Assembly: GCF_002849595.1 (NCBI RefSeq)
Contig: NZ_NRQR01000014.1
Coordinates: 1-54,363, forward strand
Direction: 5' to 3'
Source of the DNA: Luteimonas rhizosphaerae
Lineage (GTDB): Bacteria; Pseudomonadota; Gammaproteobacteria; Xanthomonadales; Xanthomonadaceae
Length of the DNA: 54,363 nt
Each line of letters opens with the position of its first letter. Positions within the stretch are counted from its first letter, which is position 1. A program made the position numbers and the translations under genes. Under the pieces are notes generated by a model. It was not told the origin of the DNA. It searched no databases and was given only the letters and a program-made list of their open reading frames with translations. Positions 1 to 10,811 of this stretch are shown piece by piece.

Positions 1-673
1 CCGGTCGCGGCGTCTCGGCGGGGGGCGGCGCAGGCGCAGGCGTCGCCGCGGCCTGGGTCGGCACGGCTGCCGCCGTTGCGGTGTCCGTGCGCGCCGGCGT
101 GGCGCCGGCATCGAGCGCGACGACGCGCGGGCTCACGTCACTGCGGACCTGCGCCGCGCGCACGCGGACGGTTTCGGCTTCGGCGCGGCTGGCGTAGGGA
201 CCCAGACGCACCCGGTGCGCCGGCTTGCCGTTGAGCGTGAACGCCTCGCTGTAACCGGTCAGGCCTGCGCCGCCGAGCTGGCGCAGGATCGCCTTCGCAT
301 CCGCGTCGCTGGCGAAGGCGCCGTAGTGCACGGCGTAATCGCCGCCGGCGGTCGTCGGCGGCAACGCCTCGCGGCCCGCATTCGCTCCGGCATCGACGGT
401 CGGCAACGCGCCGTCATCCGCCTGCGGCGCGGGGTCGGCCACGGGCGTCGGCGCTCCGCCGCCGAGCACGCTGCCCGCAGGCGCGGGCGCCGGTGCGACC
501 AGCGGCAGATCGACGGTGCGGTAGGCCCCTTCCGGCGCGTCCGGCACGTCCATCGACATGTCGGGCAATCCGCTCGCGGGCGCCGGGCCCTTGACCAGCA
601 TCGGCAGGAAAATCACGGCGATCGCGATCAGCACCGCGGCGCCGATCAGGCGCTGTTTCAACGCAGAAGTCAT
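1..673 (-). CDS. SPOR domain cell-envelope protein (DedD-like), cut by window edge
   Basis: Partial gene; its 3' end lies beyond the left edge. It starts at the ATG ending at 673. Residues about 8-25 form one hydrophobic N-terminal segment (AVLIAIAVIFLPML) directly after a short basic stretch, as in inner-membrane anchored DedD proteins. A Pro/Ala-rich linker follows, then a SPOR domain at about residues 110-185 (DYAVHYGAFASDADA through RVRLGPYASRAEAE), which in this family binds denuded septal peptidoglycan. After the SPOR domain there is an unusual Ala/Pro/Thr-rich tail that runs off the window. It lies 57 nt downstream of folC on the same strand, matching the common folC-dedD order, so co-transcription is likely. 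Role in division is inferred from the family. Confidence 0.85.
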   Translation of the reverse strand, partial: MTSALKQRLIGAAVLIAIAVIFLPMLVKGPAPASGLPDMSMDVPDAPEGAYRTVDLPLVAPAPAPAGSVLGGGAPTPVADPAPQADDGALPTVDAGANAGREALPPTTAGGDYAVHYGAFASDADAKAILRQLGGAGLTGYSEAFTLNGKPAHRVRLGPYASRAEAETVRVRAAQVRSDVSPRVVALDAGATPARTDTATAAAVPTQAAATPAPAPPPAETPRP

Positions 674-730
674 GGGGATCCGGGCGGATGGAAGCCGCGC
701 GAATTATACGCCGGCCTCCGGCCGCGCTTC

Positions 731-2023
731 TTAACGCCCACTCCGCAACTGCGCGAGTGCCGCGGCCGCGGTGTGGAATGAGCCGAACACGAGCACGCGG
801 TCGCCGGGGACGGCCGCCGCCCGCGCCGCGGCCAGCGCGGAGGCGACGTCGCCATGCCGCCTTCCCTGCGCCGCAGCGGTGCCGGCCAGACGCGCCTGCA
901 ACGCGGCCGCGTCCTGGCCCCGCGGACCGGCGCCCTCCAGACCCGCCAGCCACCAGTGGGCGACGTGCGGCGCCAGCGCCGCGACCACGCCGGCCGCGTC
1001 CTTGTCGGCGAGCGCCGCATAGACCGCGTGCACCTGGCCCGACGCCGGCGCCGCAACCAGCCAGTCGGCCAGTGCCCGGGCCGCCTGCGGGTTGTGGGCG
1101 ACATCGACCAGAACCTCGACGCCGTCGCGTTCGAAACGCTGCAGCCGGGCCCGCGGCGCGGCGGCCTGCAGGCCTGCGGCCATCGCCTCGACCGGGATGT
1201 CGCCGTCCAGTGCCCGCAGCGCCGCGATGGCGACGGCGGCATTGCGCAGCTGCACCGGCGCGGCCAGCGTCGGCACCGGCAGTTCCACCTCGTAGCCGAC
1301 CTCGCGCCAGGTCCAGCGGCCTTCGTCCGCCGGTGCGTAGAGGAAATCGCTGCCGCCGCGGATCGCCACCGCGCCGATGCGGTAGGCATGCCGCAGCACG
1401 CTCGCGGGCGGGTCGGTGTCGCCGAGCACCAGCGGCTTCCAGGCGCGGGCGATGCCGGCCTTCTCCAGGCCGATCGTTTCGACATCGTCGCCGAGCCAGT
1501 CCTGGTGATCGAGATCGACGGTGGTGATGACCGCGACGTCCGGATCGACGATGTTGACCGCGTCGAGGCGCCCGCCGAGGCCGACTTCGAGGATCGCGAG
1601 GCCCAGTCCCGCACGCGCGAACAGCCACAGCGCGGCCAGCGTGCCGGTCTCGAAATAGGTCAGCGGCGTGTCGCCGCGCGCGGTCTCGACGGCCTCGAAG
1701 GCCTCGACCAGCGCGGCATCGTCGACGTCCACGCCGTCGATGCGGCCGCGCTCGTTGTAGGCCAGCAGATGCGGCGAGGTGTAGGCGCCGACCCGCCAGC
1801 CCGCGGCGCGCGCGATCGCCTCGACGAAGGCGACCGTGGAGCCCTTGCCGTTGGTGCCGCCGATGGTGACCACCTGCGCGGCCGGACGCCCGCAGCCCAG
1901 GCGCGCGTAGACCGCGCCGACGCGGTCGACACCCATCTCGATTTCGGTCGGGTGGCGCGCTTCGATGCGCGCGAGCCAGGTCTCGAGCGCGGAGCCCGCC
2001 GCATGGTGCGCGTCATGTCCCAT
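731..2023 (-). CDS. folC: Bifunctional folylpolyglutamate / dihydrofolate synthase
   Basis: FolC adds glutamate to dihydropteroate and to tetrahydrofolates, using ATP, in the cytoplasm. With the ATG ending at 2023 the product has 430 residues, normal for the family; an in-frame start 36 nt upstream is possible but would lie further inside the preceding gene. The Mur-ligase P-loop GGTNGKGS is at residues 55-62, followed by YTSPHL, the LEVGLGGRLDAVN signature, DHQDWLG, and AHNP at the start of the C-terminal domain. The start overlaps the end of the TonB-domain gene by 11 nt, and the SPOR protein gene follows, so the four genes from 3109 down to 1 look like one transcription unit. Confidence 0.95.
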   Translation of the reverse strand: MGHDAHHAAGSALETWLARIEARHPTEIEMGVDRVGAVYARLGCGRPAAQVVTIGGTNGKGSTVAFVEAIARAAGWRVGAYTSPHLLAYNERGRIDGVDVDDAALVEAFEAVETARGDTPLTYFETGTLAALWLFARAGLGLAILEVGLGGRLDAVNIVDPDVAVITTVDLDHQDWLGDDVETIGLEKAGIARAWKPLVLGDTDPPASVLRHAYRIGAVAIRGGSDFLYAPADEGRWTWREVGYEVELPVPTLAAPVQLRNAAVAIAALRALDGDIPVEAMAAGLQAAAPRARLQRFERDGVEVLVDVAHNPQAARALADWLVAAPASGQVHAVYAALADKDAAGVVAALAPHVAHWWLAGLEGAGPRGQDAAALQARLAGTAAAQGRRHGDVASALAAARAAAVPGDRVLVFGSFHTAAAALAQLRSGR

Positions 2024-2468
2024 CGCGCGACGACCCACAAATGCGTTGCGCCACTGCAACCACGTATCCGCCTGTCGGCGTCATCCATTCGGCGCGGATT
2101 GCACCCGCCTCGTCGAGGGAGAACAGATACTGTGGACGACTTGGCACGTGCTTGCCGTGATGCGAGGCTGGCGCGAATCGCCACGTCCTTACGGCGTCCA
2201 GGACGGCAGCATCGAGCACCGGGGATCCACTCGGTGTCGCGATCGCGGACTCGATGATGCGCCCGTCGGCATCGAGCGCGATCTCCACACTCGCGGATTG
2301 ACCAGCCTGTGGCCCGTCCGCGCTCGATGACGCAGGGACAACCGGGAACGCGCCGCACGCGTAGGACGGGTTCACGAACTCCCCCGCTCCCGCATGACAT
2401 GAGAACCCTGCGCTCATGCCCAGCAGCAAGACCACATTCCGCAGCCGATTGAGAGTCAGCGAGTTCAT
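2013..2468 (-). CDS. Small secreted TonB C-terminal domain protein
   Basis: 151 residues. An N-terminal signal peptide (hydrophobic VVLLLGMSAG, probable cleavage after CHA) is followed by a TonB C-terminal type fold at about residues 50-110: SVEIALDADGRI, then SGSPVLDAAVLDAVR and TWRFAPA. It lacks the long Pro-rich periplasmic spacer and membrane anchor of true TonB, so direct energy transduction is doubtful; it may be a free periplasmic TonB-like domain. The ATG overlaps the stop codon of the upstream phosphatase gene (ATGA), and the 3' end overlaps folC, which argues for translational coupling with both neighbours. The fold is clear from the motif pattern; the function is unknown. Confidence 0.75.
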   Translation of the reverse strand: MNSLTLNRLRNVVLLLGMSAGFSCHAGAGEFVNPSYACGAFPVVPASSSADGPQAGQSASVEIALDADGRIIESAIATPSGSPVLDAAVLDAVRTWRFAPASHHGKHVPSRPQYLFSLDEAGAIRAEWMTPTGGYVVAVAQRICGSSRDGT

Positions 2469-3109
2469 AACGCCCGATGCACGGCCTCGCCGAAGAACGC
2501 GGTGTGGTGCGCGCAGTCGTTGAGCCGCACCACGTCGAGATGATCGGCGTCCACGCCTTCGAGCAGGTTCAACGTGGTCGGCGCCTGGCGGAAGGTCCAC
2601 AGCTTCGAGAACGGAATGCCGAGGATGCGGCACAGGATCACGCGGTTGACCGCGTCGTGGGCCACGATCAGCGCAGTGTCGTCCGGACCGAGGACGTCGA
2701 GCGCGGCGACGAAGGCGGGCCAGGCACGGTCGAACACCTGTTGCAGCGATTCACCGCCGGGCATCTGCACGCTGTCGGGCGCATCGCGCCACGCGGCCAG
2801 GCGTTCGGGATCGCGTTCGCGGATCTCGCTGGCGAGCAGGCCTTCCCAGGTGCCGTGGGCGATTTCCGCAAGGCCGGCATCGGTCCGGAGCATCGCTTCG
2901 CGATCGGCGCCGAGCGCCAGCCGCGCGGTCCGGTCGGCACGCGACAGCGGCGAGGCGACCGCGCGATCGATCCGCACCCCGGCCAGTCGCGCACCGAGCA
3001 GCGTCGCCTGCCGTTCGCCGACCGGCGACAACGGAATGTCCTCCTGCCCCTGGTAGCGGCCTTCGGCGTTCCAAGGCGTTTCGCCATGGCGGGCAAGCAG
3101 GATTCTCAT
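2465..3109 (-). CDS. Histidine phosphatase family protein (GpmB/CobC-like)
   Basis: 214 residues, about the usual size of the branch. The phosphohistidine motif RHGE is at residues 7-10 (His8 nucleophile), LSPVGERQA at 27-35, the SPLSRADRT arginines at 53-61, the acid residue in AEIAHGTWEG (Glu82), and the second catalytic His151 in IVAHDAVNR. These mark a cytoplasmic phosphatase or phosphoglycerate-mutase-like enzyme; the substrate cannot be read from the sequence. Alternatives are alpha-ribazole phosphatase or a broad sugar-phosphate phosphatase. No cobalamin genes are nearby, which weakens the CobC reading. It is the first gene of the tightly overlapped set ending in folC. Confidence 0.9.
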   Translation of the reverse strand: MRILLARHGETPWNAEGRYQGQEDIPLSPVGERQATLLGARLAGVRIDRAVASPLSRADRTARLALGADREAMLRTDAGLAEIAHGTWEGLLASEIRERDPERLAAWRDAPDSVQMPGGESLQQVFDRAWPAFVAALDVLGPDDTALIVAHDAVNRVILCRILGIPFSKLWTFRQAPTTLNLLEGVDADHLDVVRLNDCAHHTAFFGEAVHRAL

Positions 3110-3260
3110 GCGCGGGTTCCGGATCTCGGGGATCGACAGTCTAGCGAAGGCGGTCCGGGCGGCGCGCGGGACAGCGCGCGCGACGGGTGACCCGGCCGAA
3201 CGCCCGGCGTCCTCGGACGCTCGCGCGAGCCAGACCCGCCCGCGTCGCGACCAGGACCGC

Positions 3261-5429
<2,169 letters not shown>

Positions 5430-5553
5430 CGGAAGTCCTGTCGGTGTCCGGGGACCCGCAAGTCTAGCCACTGCAGGGCGTTGCCGGCCAAACCCGGGCG
5501 CCGGCCGCGCCGTCACGCTGCAGGTGCAGCACGGGCGCGGACGGGCCGACGCG

Positions 5554-5559
5554 TATAAT
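5554..5559 (+). promoter_or_regulatory. Putative -10 element of the tdh operon
   Basis: A perfect TATAAT lies 39 nt upstream of the tdh ATG, in the divergent gap between the S46 peptidase and tdh. No good -35 is seen 16-18 nt upstream, so the promoter may depend on an activator. The ribosome binding site AGGCGG sits just before the ATG. Confidence 0.5.
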
Positions 5560-5598
5560 CGGCGGCTTCATTTCAGCGCGATTGCAGGCGGTTACACG

Positions 5599-6633
5599 AT
5601 GGCTTCCACGATGAAGGCGCTGGTCAAGCGCGAAGCGGGCAAGGGCATCTGGATGGAGGAACGTCCCATCCCGACCCCCGGTCCGAACGACGTGCTGATC
5701 AAGCTCGAGAAGACCGCGATCTGCGGCACCGACCTGCACATCTACCTGTGGGACGAGTGGAGCCAGCGCACGATCAAGCCCGGCCTGGTCATCGGCCACG
5801 AGTTCGTCGGCCGGATCGTCGAGCTCGGCTCGGCGGTCACCGGCTACACCGTCGGCCAGCGCGTGTCGGCGGAAGGCCATCTGGTCTGCGGCCATTGCCG
5901 CAATTGCCGCGCCGGCAGGCCGCACCTGTGCCCGAACACCGTCGGCATCGGCGTCAGCCGCGACGGCGCGTTCGCCGAATACATCGCGATGCCGGCCAGC
6001 AACCTGTGGCCGATCCCGGACCAGATTCCGAGCGAACTCGCCGCGTTCTTCGACCCCTACGGCAACGCCGCGCACTGCGCGCTGGAGTTCGACGTCGTCG
6101 GCGAGGACGTGCTGATCACCGGCGCCGGCCCGATCGGGGTCATGGCCGCCGGCATCTGCAAGCACATCGGCGCGCGCAACGTGGTGGTCACGGACGTCAA
6201 CGACTACCGTCTGAAGCTGGCCGCCGACATGGGCGCGACACGCGTGGTCAACGTGTCCAACACGTCGCTGAAGGACGTCATGAAGGACCTGCACATGGAG
6301 GGCTTCGACGTGGGCCTGGAGATGAGCGGCAATCCGCACGCCTTCAACGACATGCTCGACTGCATGTACCACGGCGGCAAGGTCGCGCTGCTCGGCATCC
6401 TCCCGAAGGGCGCCGGCATCGACTGGGACCGCATCATCTTCAAGGGACTCACCGTACAGGGCATCTACGGCCGGAAGATGTACGAGACCTGGTACAAGAT
6501 GACCCAGCTCGTCCTGTCGGGCTTTCCGCTCGGCAAGGTGCTCAGCCACCAGTTGCCGATCGACGAATTCCAGAAGGGTTTCGATCTGATGGAGACGGGC
6601 AAGTCGGGCAAGGTGGTGCTGTCATGGACCTGA
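5599..6633 (+). CDS. tdh: L-threonine 3-dehydrogenase
   Basis: Oxidises L-threonine to 2-amino-3-ketobutyrate with NAD+, the first step of threonine conversion to glycine and acetyl-CoA. 344 residues. The catalytic zinc ligands Cys42, His67 and Glu68 (GHEF) and the structural zinc cysteines 97, 100, 103 and 111 are all present, and a Rossmann motif [11 protein letters not shown] is near residue 172. The start MASTMKAL was chosen because AGGCGG precedes it at normal spacing; a second Met at residue 5 has no ribosome site. Its last codons overlap kbl by 10 nt. The order tdh-kbl is the reverse of kbl-tdh in Escherichia coli. Confidence 0.97.
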   Translation: MASTMKALVKREAGKGIWMEERPIPTPGPNDVLIKLEKTAICGTDLHIYLWDEWSQRTIKPGLVIGHEFVGRIVELGSAVTGYTVGQRVSAEGHLVCGHCRNCRAGRPHLCPNTVGIGVSRDGAFAEYIAMPASNLWPIPDQIPSELAAFFDPYGNAAHCALEFDVVGEDVLITGAGPIGVMAAGICKHIGARNVVVTDVNDYRLKLAADMGATRVVNVSNTSLKDVMKDLHMEGFDVGLEMSGNPHAFNDMLDCMYHGGKVALLGILPKGAGIDWDRIIFKGLTVQGIYGRKMYETWYKMTQLVLSGFPLGKVLSHQLPIDEFQKGFDLMETGKSGKVVLSWT

Positions 6634-7817
6634 CCCAGCGCTACGCGGACACCCTCGACGAAATCCGTGACGCGGGCCTGTTCAAGGCCGAGCGCGTGAT
6701 CACTGGTCCCCAGTCGGCCGAGATCACGCTCGAAGACGGCCGCACGGTGCTGAACTTCTGCGCCAACAACTATCTGGGCCTGGCCGACCATCCGGACATC
6801 ATCGCCGCAGCCAAGGACGCACTGGACACGCACGGCTTCGGCATGGCCTCGGTGCGCTTCATCTGCGGCACGCAGGATCTGCACAAGCAGCTCGAGCAGA
6901 CCATCGCGGACTTCTTCGGCAAGGAGGACACCATCCTCTACGCCGCGTGCTTCGATGCGAACGGTGGCCTGTACGAGCCGCTGCTCGGCGAAGAGGACGC
7001 GATCATCTCCGACGCGCTCAACCACGCCTCGATCATCGACGGCATCCGCCTGTGCAAGGCCAAGCGCTACCGCTACGCCAACTGCGACATGGCGGATCTG
7101 GAAAAACAGCTGCAGCAGGCGCGCGCGGACGGTGCCCGCACCATCCTGATCTCGACCGACGGCGTGTTCTCGATGGACGGCTTCATCGCGCCGCTCGACG
7201 AGATCACCGCGCTGGCCGCGCAGTACGACGCGCTGGTCCACATCGACGAATGCCACGCGACCGGCTTCCTCGGCGACACCGGCCGCGGCTCAGCGGAAGT
7301 GAAGGGTGTGCTGGAAAAGATCGACATCGTCACCGGCACGCTGGGCAAGGCGATGGGGGGCGCGCTCGGCGGCTTCACGACGGCCAAGCGCGAAGTCATC
7401 GAGTTGCTGCGCCAGCGCTCGCGCCCGTATCTGTTCTCGAACTCGCTGCCGCCGCATGTGGTCGCGGCCGGCATCAAGGCGTTCGAGATGCTCGATGCCG
7501 CAGGGGATCTGCGTGCGCAGCTGGTCGAGAACACCCGCTACTTCCGCGAGAGGATGACGGCCGCCGGTTTCGACGTGCGCCCCGGCGTGCATCCGATCAG
7601 CCCGGTGATGCTCTACGACGCCAAGCTCGCGCAGCGCTTCGCCGAGCGCCTGCTCGAGGAAGGCATCTACGCGATCGGCTTCTTCTTCCCGGTCGTCGCG
7701 AAGGAGCAGGCGAGGATCCGCACCCAGATCAGCGCCGCGCACACACGCGAACACCTGGACCGCGCGATCGATGCGTTCACGCGCATCGGCCACGAGCTGG
7801 GCGTGCTGAAGGCCTGA
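6624..7817 (+). CDS. kbl: Glycine C-acetyltransferase (2-amino-3-ketobutyrate CoA ligase)
   Basis: PLP enzyme that cleaves 2-amino-3-ketobutyrate with CoA into glycine and acetyl-CoA, taking the product of Tdh directly. 397 residues, the standard length. Fold-type I alpha-oxoamine synthase features: CANNYLGL near the N terminus, [24 protein letters not shown] with the PLP-contacting Asp and His, and the Schiff-base Lys242 in [10 protein letters not shown]. The start overlaps tdh by 10 nt, which supports translational coupling of the two pathway enzymes. An HNH nuclease gene begins 3 nt after the stop codon. Confidence 0.97.
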   Translation: MDLTQRYADTLDEIRDAGLFKAERVITGPQSAEITLEDGRTVLNFCANNYLGLADHPDIIAAAKDALDTHGFGMASVRFICGTQDLHKQLEQTIADFFGKEDTILYAACFDANGGLYEPLLGEEDAIISDALNHASIIDGIRLCKAKRYRYANCDMADLEKQLQQARADGARTILISTDGVFSMDGFIAPLDEITALAAQYDALVHIDECHATGFLGDTGRGSAEVKGVLEKIDIVTGTLGKAMGGALGGFTTAKREVIELLRQRSRPYLFSNSLPPHVVAAGIKAFEMLDAAGDLRAQLVENTRYFRERMTAAGFDVRPGVHPISPVMLYDAKLAQRFAERLLEEGIYAIGFFFPVVAKEQARIRTQISAAHTREHLDRAIDAFTRIGHELGVLKA

Positions 7818-7820
7818 GCC

Positions 7821-8216
7821 ATGCGCGCCGCGCTGCGACGGCGGTTGCTGCTCGCGGCGCAGACCGATGCGCTCGCCACCCTCGCCGATGGCATCTGGAC
7901 GACGCGCTGCCTGCACTGCCGCAGCGCGCTGCAGGTGCGGGATGACGGGGAGCCACTCGGGCTCGCGACGCTGGAACACGTGGTGCCCCGTGCCTGGTTC
8001 GGCAAGCGCGCAGCTGCGGGCCTGTGCGCACGGATCGGTGGCGACCCGGACGACGCACGCAATCTCGCGCTGGCGTGCGCACGATGCAATCACGGCAAGG
8101 GCACGCGCCACGATGGCCACGGCCCGGCGGATCCGAGGGCGCGGCAGGTGGTGACCGGCCTGCTGGATTTGCGGCTCAGCCGGTGGCGTGCACCGACGGT
8201 GCGGCCAGGCGACTGA
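7821..8216 (+). CDS. HNH endonuclease family protein
   Basis: 131 residues. A compact HNH/zinc-finger module is complete: CxxC at Cys30/Cys33, the LEHVVP motif with Glu52-His53, Asn81, and a second CxxCNHGKGT with Cys86, Cys89, Asn90 and His91. The N terminus is a basic helix. These residues predict a metal-dependent nuclease; the target is unknown. It starts 3 nt after kbl, so it is probably co-transcribed with the threonine genes, an odd pairing. Its last 41 nt overlap the 3' end of the convergent pseudouridine synthase gene. No toxin, restriction or mobile element genes are adjacent, so a housekeeping nuclease is as likely as a selfish one. Confidence 0.8.
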   Translation: MRAALRRRLLLAAQTDALATLADGIWTTRCLHCRSALQVRDDGEPLGLATLEHVVPRAWFGKRAAAGLCARIGGDPDDARNLALACARCNHGKGTRHDGHGPADPRARQVVTGLLDLRLSRWRAPTVRPGD

Positions 8217-8925
8217 TCTCGGCATCGGTCAGTTCGCGCCACGCGCCTTTCGCCAGATCGCCAAGTGCGAGCCTGCCGATCGCGACCCGGACCAGTCGCA
8301 CCACCTCGACATCGAACGCGGCGAGCAGCCGGCGGATCTGCCGGTTGCGGCCTTCGTCGAGCACGATTTCCAGCCACGCATTGCGATCGCCGCTGCGCAG
8401 CACGCGCGCCGAGGCGACCTGCAGGCGCTGACCGTCGTCCTCGACGCCTGCATGGAGTGCCGCGAGCAAGGTGTCGTCCGGCAAGGCGGCGATCTGCACG
8501 TGATAGGTTTTCGCCGGCCCGGATTCCGGCTCGGCGATGCGTGCCGCCCAGGCCGAGTCGCTGGTGAAGAGCAACAGGCCTTCGCTGGCCTTGTCGAGCC
8601 GACCGACCGGTGCGATCCACCCGGTGTCGATGCCTTCGAAACAGCGATAGACGGTGTCACGGCCGCGCTCGTCGCGCGCCGTCGTGACCAGGCCGCGTGG
8701 CTTGTTGAGCATCAGATAGCGATGCGCCGTCACCACCTGTTCCAGCCCGGCGACCCGGATCCGCGTCTCGTCCAGCAGCACCGGATATTCGGGATCAGTG
8801 ACTAGCCGTTCGCCGAGGCGGACGCGGCCCTCGCGGACCCAGCGTTCGGCTTCGCTGCGCGAACACAATCCACGTTTCGACAGCACACGGGCGATGCCGT
8901 GGCGGGGCACACGGGACGTCGTCAT
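8176..8925 (-). CDS. rRNA pseudouridine synthase, RsuA/RluB/RluE/RluF family
   Basis: 249 residues. An S4 RNA-binding domain occupies about residues 8-60 (IARVLSKRGLCSRSEAERWV), and the synthase domain follows with the family signature VGRLDKASEGLLLFT, where Asp111 is the expected catalytic aspartate. The C-terminal motif LDEGRNRQIRRLL is also typical. It isomerises a uridine in rRNA; which one cannot be decided, since RluB, RluE, RluF and RsuA share these motifs. The very short C-terminal tail argues against RluB-type long tails. Convergent with and overlapping the HNH gene by 41 nt. Confidence 0.9.
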   Translation of the reverse strand: MTTSRVPRHGIARVLSKRGLCSRSEAERWVREGRVRLGERLVTDPEYPVLLDETRIRVAGLEQVVTAHRYLMLNKPRGLVTTARDERGRDTVYRCFEGIDTGWIAPVGRLDKASEGLLLFTSDSAWAARIAEPESGPAKTYHVQIAALPDDTLLAALHAGVEDDGQRLQVASARVLRSGDRNAWLEIVLDEGRNRQIRRLLAAFDVEVVRLVRVAIGRLALGDLAKGAWRELTDAEISRLAAPSVHATG

Positions 8926-9042
8926 CGCCGCATTCGCCCATGCTGCCCTCGGCCGGACGACGGAAGGGAAAGCAGGTGAACGCCAGGAACGCGCTGCAGC
9001 GTCGACATCGTCAACCGTCGCGAATGACCGCGCGGGCGCGCG

Positions 9043-9540
9043 TCACTCGGTCGGCGGCACCGCGGCGGGTTCGACCTGCGCTTCCGGCGTCGCGGGCACG
9101 GCATCGTCCACGCGTCGGCTGCCGACGTTGTAGCCGTTGGACTTGAGCCAGGCGTCGAAATCGTCCGCCGTCATACGCTTGCCGCCCTGGGTCATGTTGA
9201 AGCGGTAAGGGGTGTTGTCGAACTCGGTCTGCTTGACGTACGCAGCCGGATCATTGGGATTCACCGCGCTCTGCGCAGGCGTGGCCATCGCCACCTGCTG
9301 GCACTTCTCGATCTGCAACCGCAGCACGACCTGCTCCGCGGACTGCGCTTCATCGTATGCCCGCGACAGCACGGCGCTCGTCCCGAGGCGATAGCTCGGC
9401 GCGGCGAGTTCCGGCGACACCGGTGACAGCATCGTCGGCTGCAGCGGCGTGGCCGCGCGGGTGCTCAGACTCGCGCAATCGGCTGCATGGCCGGCGACCG
9501 GCAGGATCAACAGAGTCAACATCGTCGCCATCAAGCGCAT
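9043..9540 (-). CDS. Secreted hypothetical protein
   Basis: 165 residues; I do not recognise the family. The N terminus is a signal peptide (MATMLTLLILPVAGHA, cleavage after HAA). The mature part has two cysteines (DCAS and EKCQQ), a central region rich in Ala, Thr and Pro, and a compact segment TADDFDAWLKSNGYNVGSRR near the C terminus that looks structured. A Pro/Ala/Glu-rich tail follows. The start shown is the first ATG; a second Met three residues on is equally possible since no clear ribosome site is visible. It lies between the pseudouridine synthase and the terminator of ompA, all on the minus strand. Likely periplasmic or outer-membrane associated. Confidence 0.65.
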   Translation of the reverse strand: MRLMATMLTLLILPVAGHAADCASLSTRAATPLQPTMLSPVSPELAAPSYRLGTSAVLSRAYDEAQSAEQVVLRLQIEKCQQVAMATPAQSAVNPNDPAAYVKQTEFDNTPYRFNMTQGGKRMTADDFDAWLKSNGYNVGSRRVDDAVPATPEAQVEPAAVPPTE

Positions 9541-9683
9541 GCGGTTTTGCCTACATCATCGAGTGGGCATGAGTGTATGCAGCGCGCGGGGTGCCCACAA
9601 GCGTTCTCGGCATGCAAATGCACGCGACGTTCGCGATTCATCGTCTGCGCGTGATTCGCTGGCGGGCGATCCACGAATTCCAG

Positions 9684-9715
9684 ACAAAAAGAAGCCCGGC
9701 ACAAGGCCGGGCTCC
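9684..9715 (-). terminator. Intrinsic terminator of the OmpA-family gene
   Basis: An 8-bp stem AGCCCGGC / GCCGGGCT (9693-9700 and 9706-9713) with a 5-nt loop; on the minus strand it is followed by TTCTTTTTG. It lies 23 nt after the porin stop codon, a textbook rho-independent terminator. Confidence 0.9.
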
Positions 9716-9737
9716 TTCATGACAACTGCCGCTTGGA

Positions 9738-10811
9738 TCAGTTCTGGACGTTCAGCTCGGTGCGGCGGTTGCGCGCACGGCCTTCCGGATTGTCCGAACC
9801 ATCCGAGTTGGTGTTCGGCGCGATCGGACGGCTCTCGCCGTAACCGGTCGGACCCACCAGACGGCTGGCGTCGATGCCGTTGCTGGTCATGTAGTCATAC
9901 ACGGCCGACGCACGACGCGCGGACAGCGACTGGTTGTAGGCGTCGGTACCGACGGAGTCGGTGTGACCGGCGACTTCAACGCGCAGCTCGGGGTAACGAC
10001 GCAGGATCTCGACGGCTTCGTTCAGGATCGCAACCGCATCCGGACGCAGGGTCGAACGATCGAAGTCGAAGTTGACGCCGTTCAGATCGATGGTGATCGG
10101 AGCCGGAGCCGGAGCAGGCGCCGGAGCCGGAGCAGGCGGCGGCGGCGGAGCCGGCGGAGCCGGAGCGACCGGCGGCGGGCCGAGCGGGATCACGACACCG
10201 ACCGACGCCATCGCGTCACCGAAGTAGCTCTCTTCCTGGTTGTGCGGATAGCCTTCCCAATCCGGGCCACCCGACGCGGCAACGCTGCCGTCGTCGAAGT
10301 CGGCGCGGTAGGCGATTTCGGCACGCACGGCGACGCGCTTGTCGAAGGTCGTCTGCAGACCGGCGCCGACCTTGGCGGCGAAGTTGCCTTCCTCGCGCTC
10401 ACCCGGCGAGTTTGCACTCGGGAACGCATCGAACTCCTCTTCGGAACGCTGGTAGCCGACGCCGAACAGCAGGTACGGGTTCCAGCCACGACCTTCGGAG
10501 ATGAAGTGGCGACGGAAATCAACCGAAACGCCGTACTGGCTCCAGTTCAGGTCGTTGTTTGCGCCTTCGATCGAGCTGTCGAAGCCCGGGTTCTGGTAGT
10601 TCAGTTCGCCGTCGATGGACCACTCGGGGCTGATGAACTTACCCATGCCAAGCGTGACAAACGGGGTGTCGTCCGTACGGCGATCACCGTCCTGGAAATT
10701 GAAGCCGGCCGAGCTGGTGAGGTACCAGCGGTCGTCGAACTCCTGCGCGCTGGCAGTGTGTGCCAGACCCAGACCGCCGAGCAGCGCGGCACAGAGGAGT
10801 TTTTTGTTCAT
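9738..10811 (-). CDS. OmpA-family outer membrane protein
   Basis: 357 residues starting at the ATG ending at 10811, preceded by GGAG at suitable distance. A signal peptide (LLCAALLGGLGLAHTASA) leads into an eight-strand beta-barrel type N-terminal domain of about 200 residues, with alternating aromatic strands such as WYLTSSAGFNF and YGVSVDFRRHF. A Pro/Ala linker at about 225-250 joins it to a C-terminal OmpA-like peptidoglycan-binding domain: VNFDFDRSTLRPDA, VAGHTDS, LSARRASAVYDYM and GRARNRRTEL. It should tether the outer membrane to peptidoglycan. Transcribed alone with its own terminator and an AT-rich upstream region. Codon use looks highly biased, as for an abundant porin. Confidence 0.93.
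   Translation of the reverse strand: MNKKLLCAALLGGLGLAHTASAQEFDDRWYLTSSAGFNFQDGDRRTDDTPFVTLGMGKFISPEWSIDGELNYQNPGFDSSIEGANNDLNWSQYGVSVDFRRHFISEGRGWNPYLLFGVGYQRSEEEFDAFPSANSPGEREEGNFAAKVGAGLQTTFDKRVAVRAEIAYRADFDDGSVAASGGPDWEGYPHNQEESYFGDAMASVGVVIPLGPPPVAPAPPAPPPPPAPAPAPAPAPAPITIDLNGVNFDFDRSTLRPDAVAILNEAVEILRRYPELRVEVAGHTDSVGTDAYNQSLSARRASAVYDYMTSNGIDASRLVGPTGYGESRPIAPNTNSDGSDNPEGRARNRRTELNVQN
10099..10180 (-). repeat. Low-complexity Pro/Ala-coding tract in the OmpA linker
   Basis: A run of short GGAGCC/GGAGCAGGC-type units encodes a Pro-Ala alternation between barrel and peptidoglycan-binding domain. Such tracts vary in length between strains by slippage; copy number should be treated with caution in assemblies. 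Confidence 0.7.

Noticed and set aside
414..2257. Long open frames on both strands across the folC region, up to 467 codons
   Set aside because: High GC lengthens chance frames. They are Arg/Ala/Pro-rich with no motifs, and folC explains the conserved frame.
7821..8216. HNH gene as a homing endonuclease or part of a mobile element
   Set aside because: No intron, intein, repeats or transposase nearby; the gene is tightly spaced in an operon.
10099..10180. CRISPR-like or tandem repeat array
   Set aside because: The repeat is short, codon-phased and encodes the Pro/Ala linker of the OmpA-family protein; no spacers.
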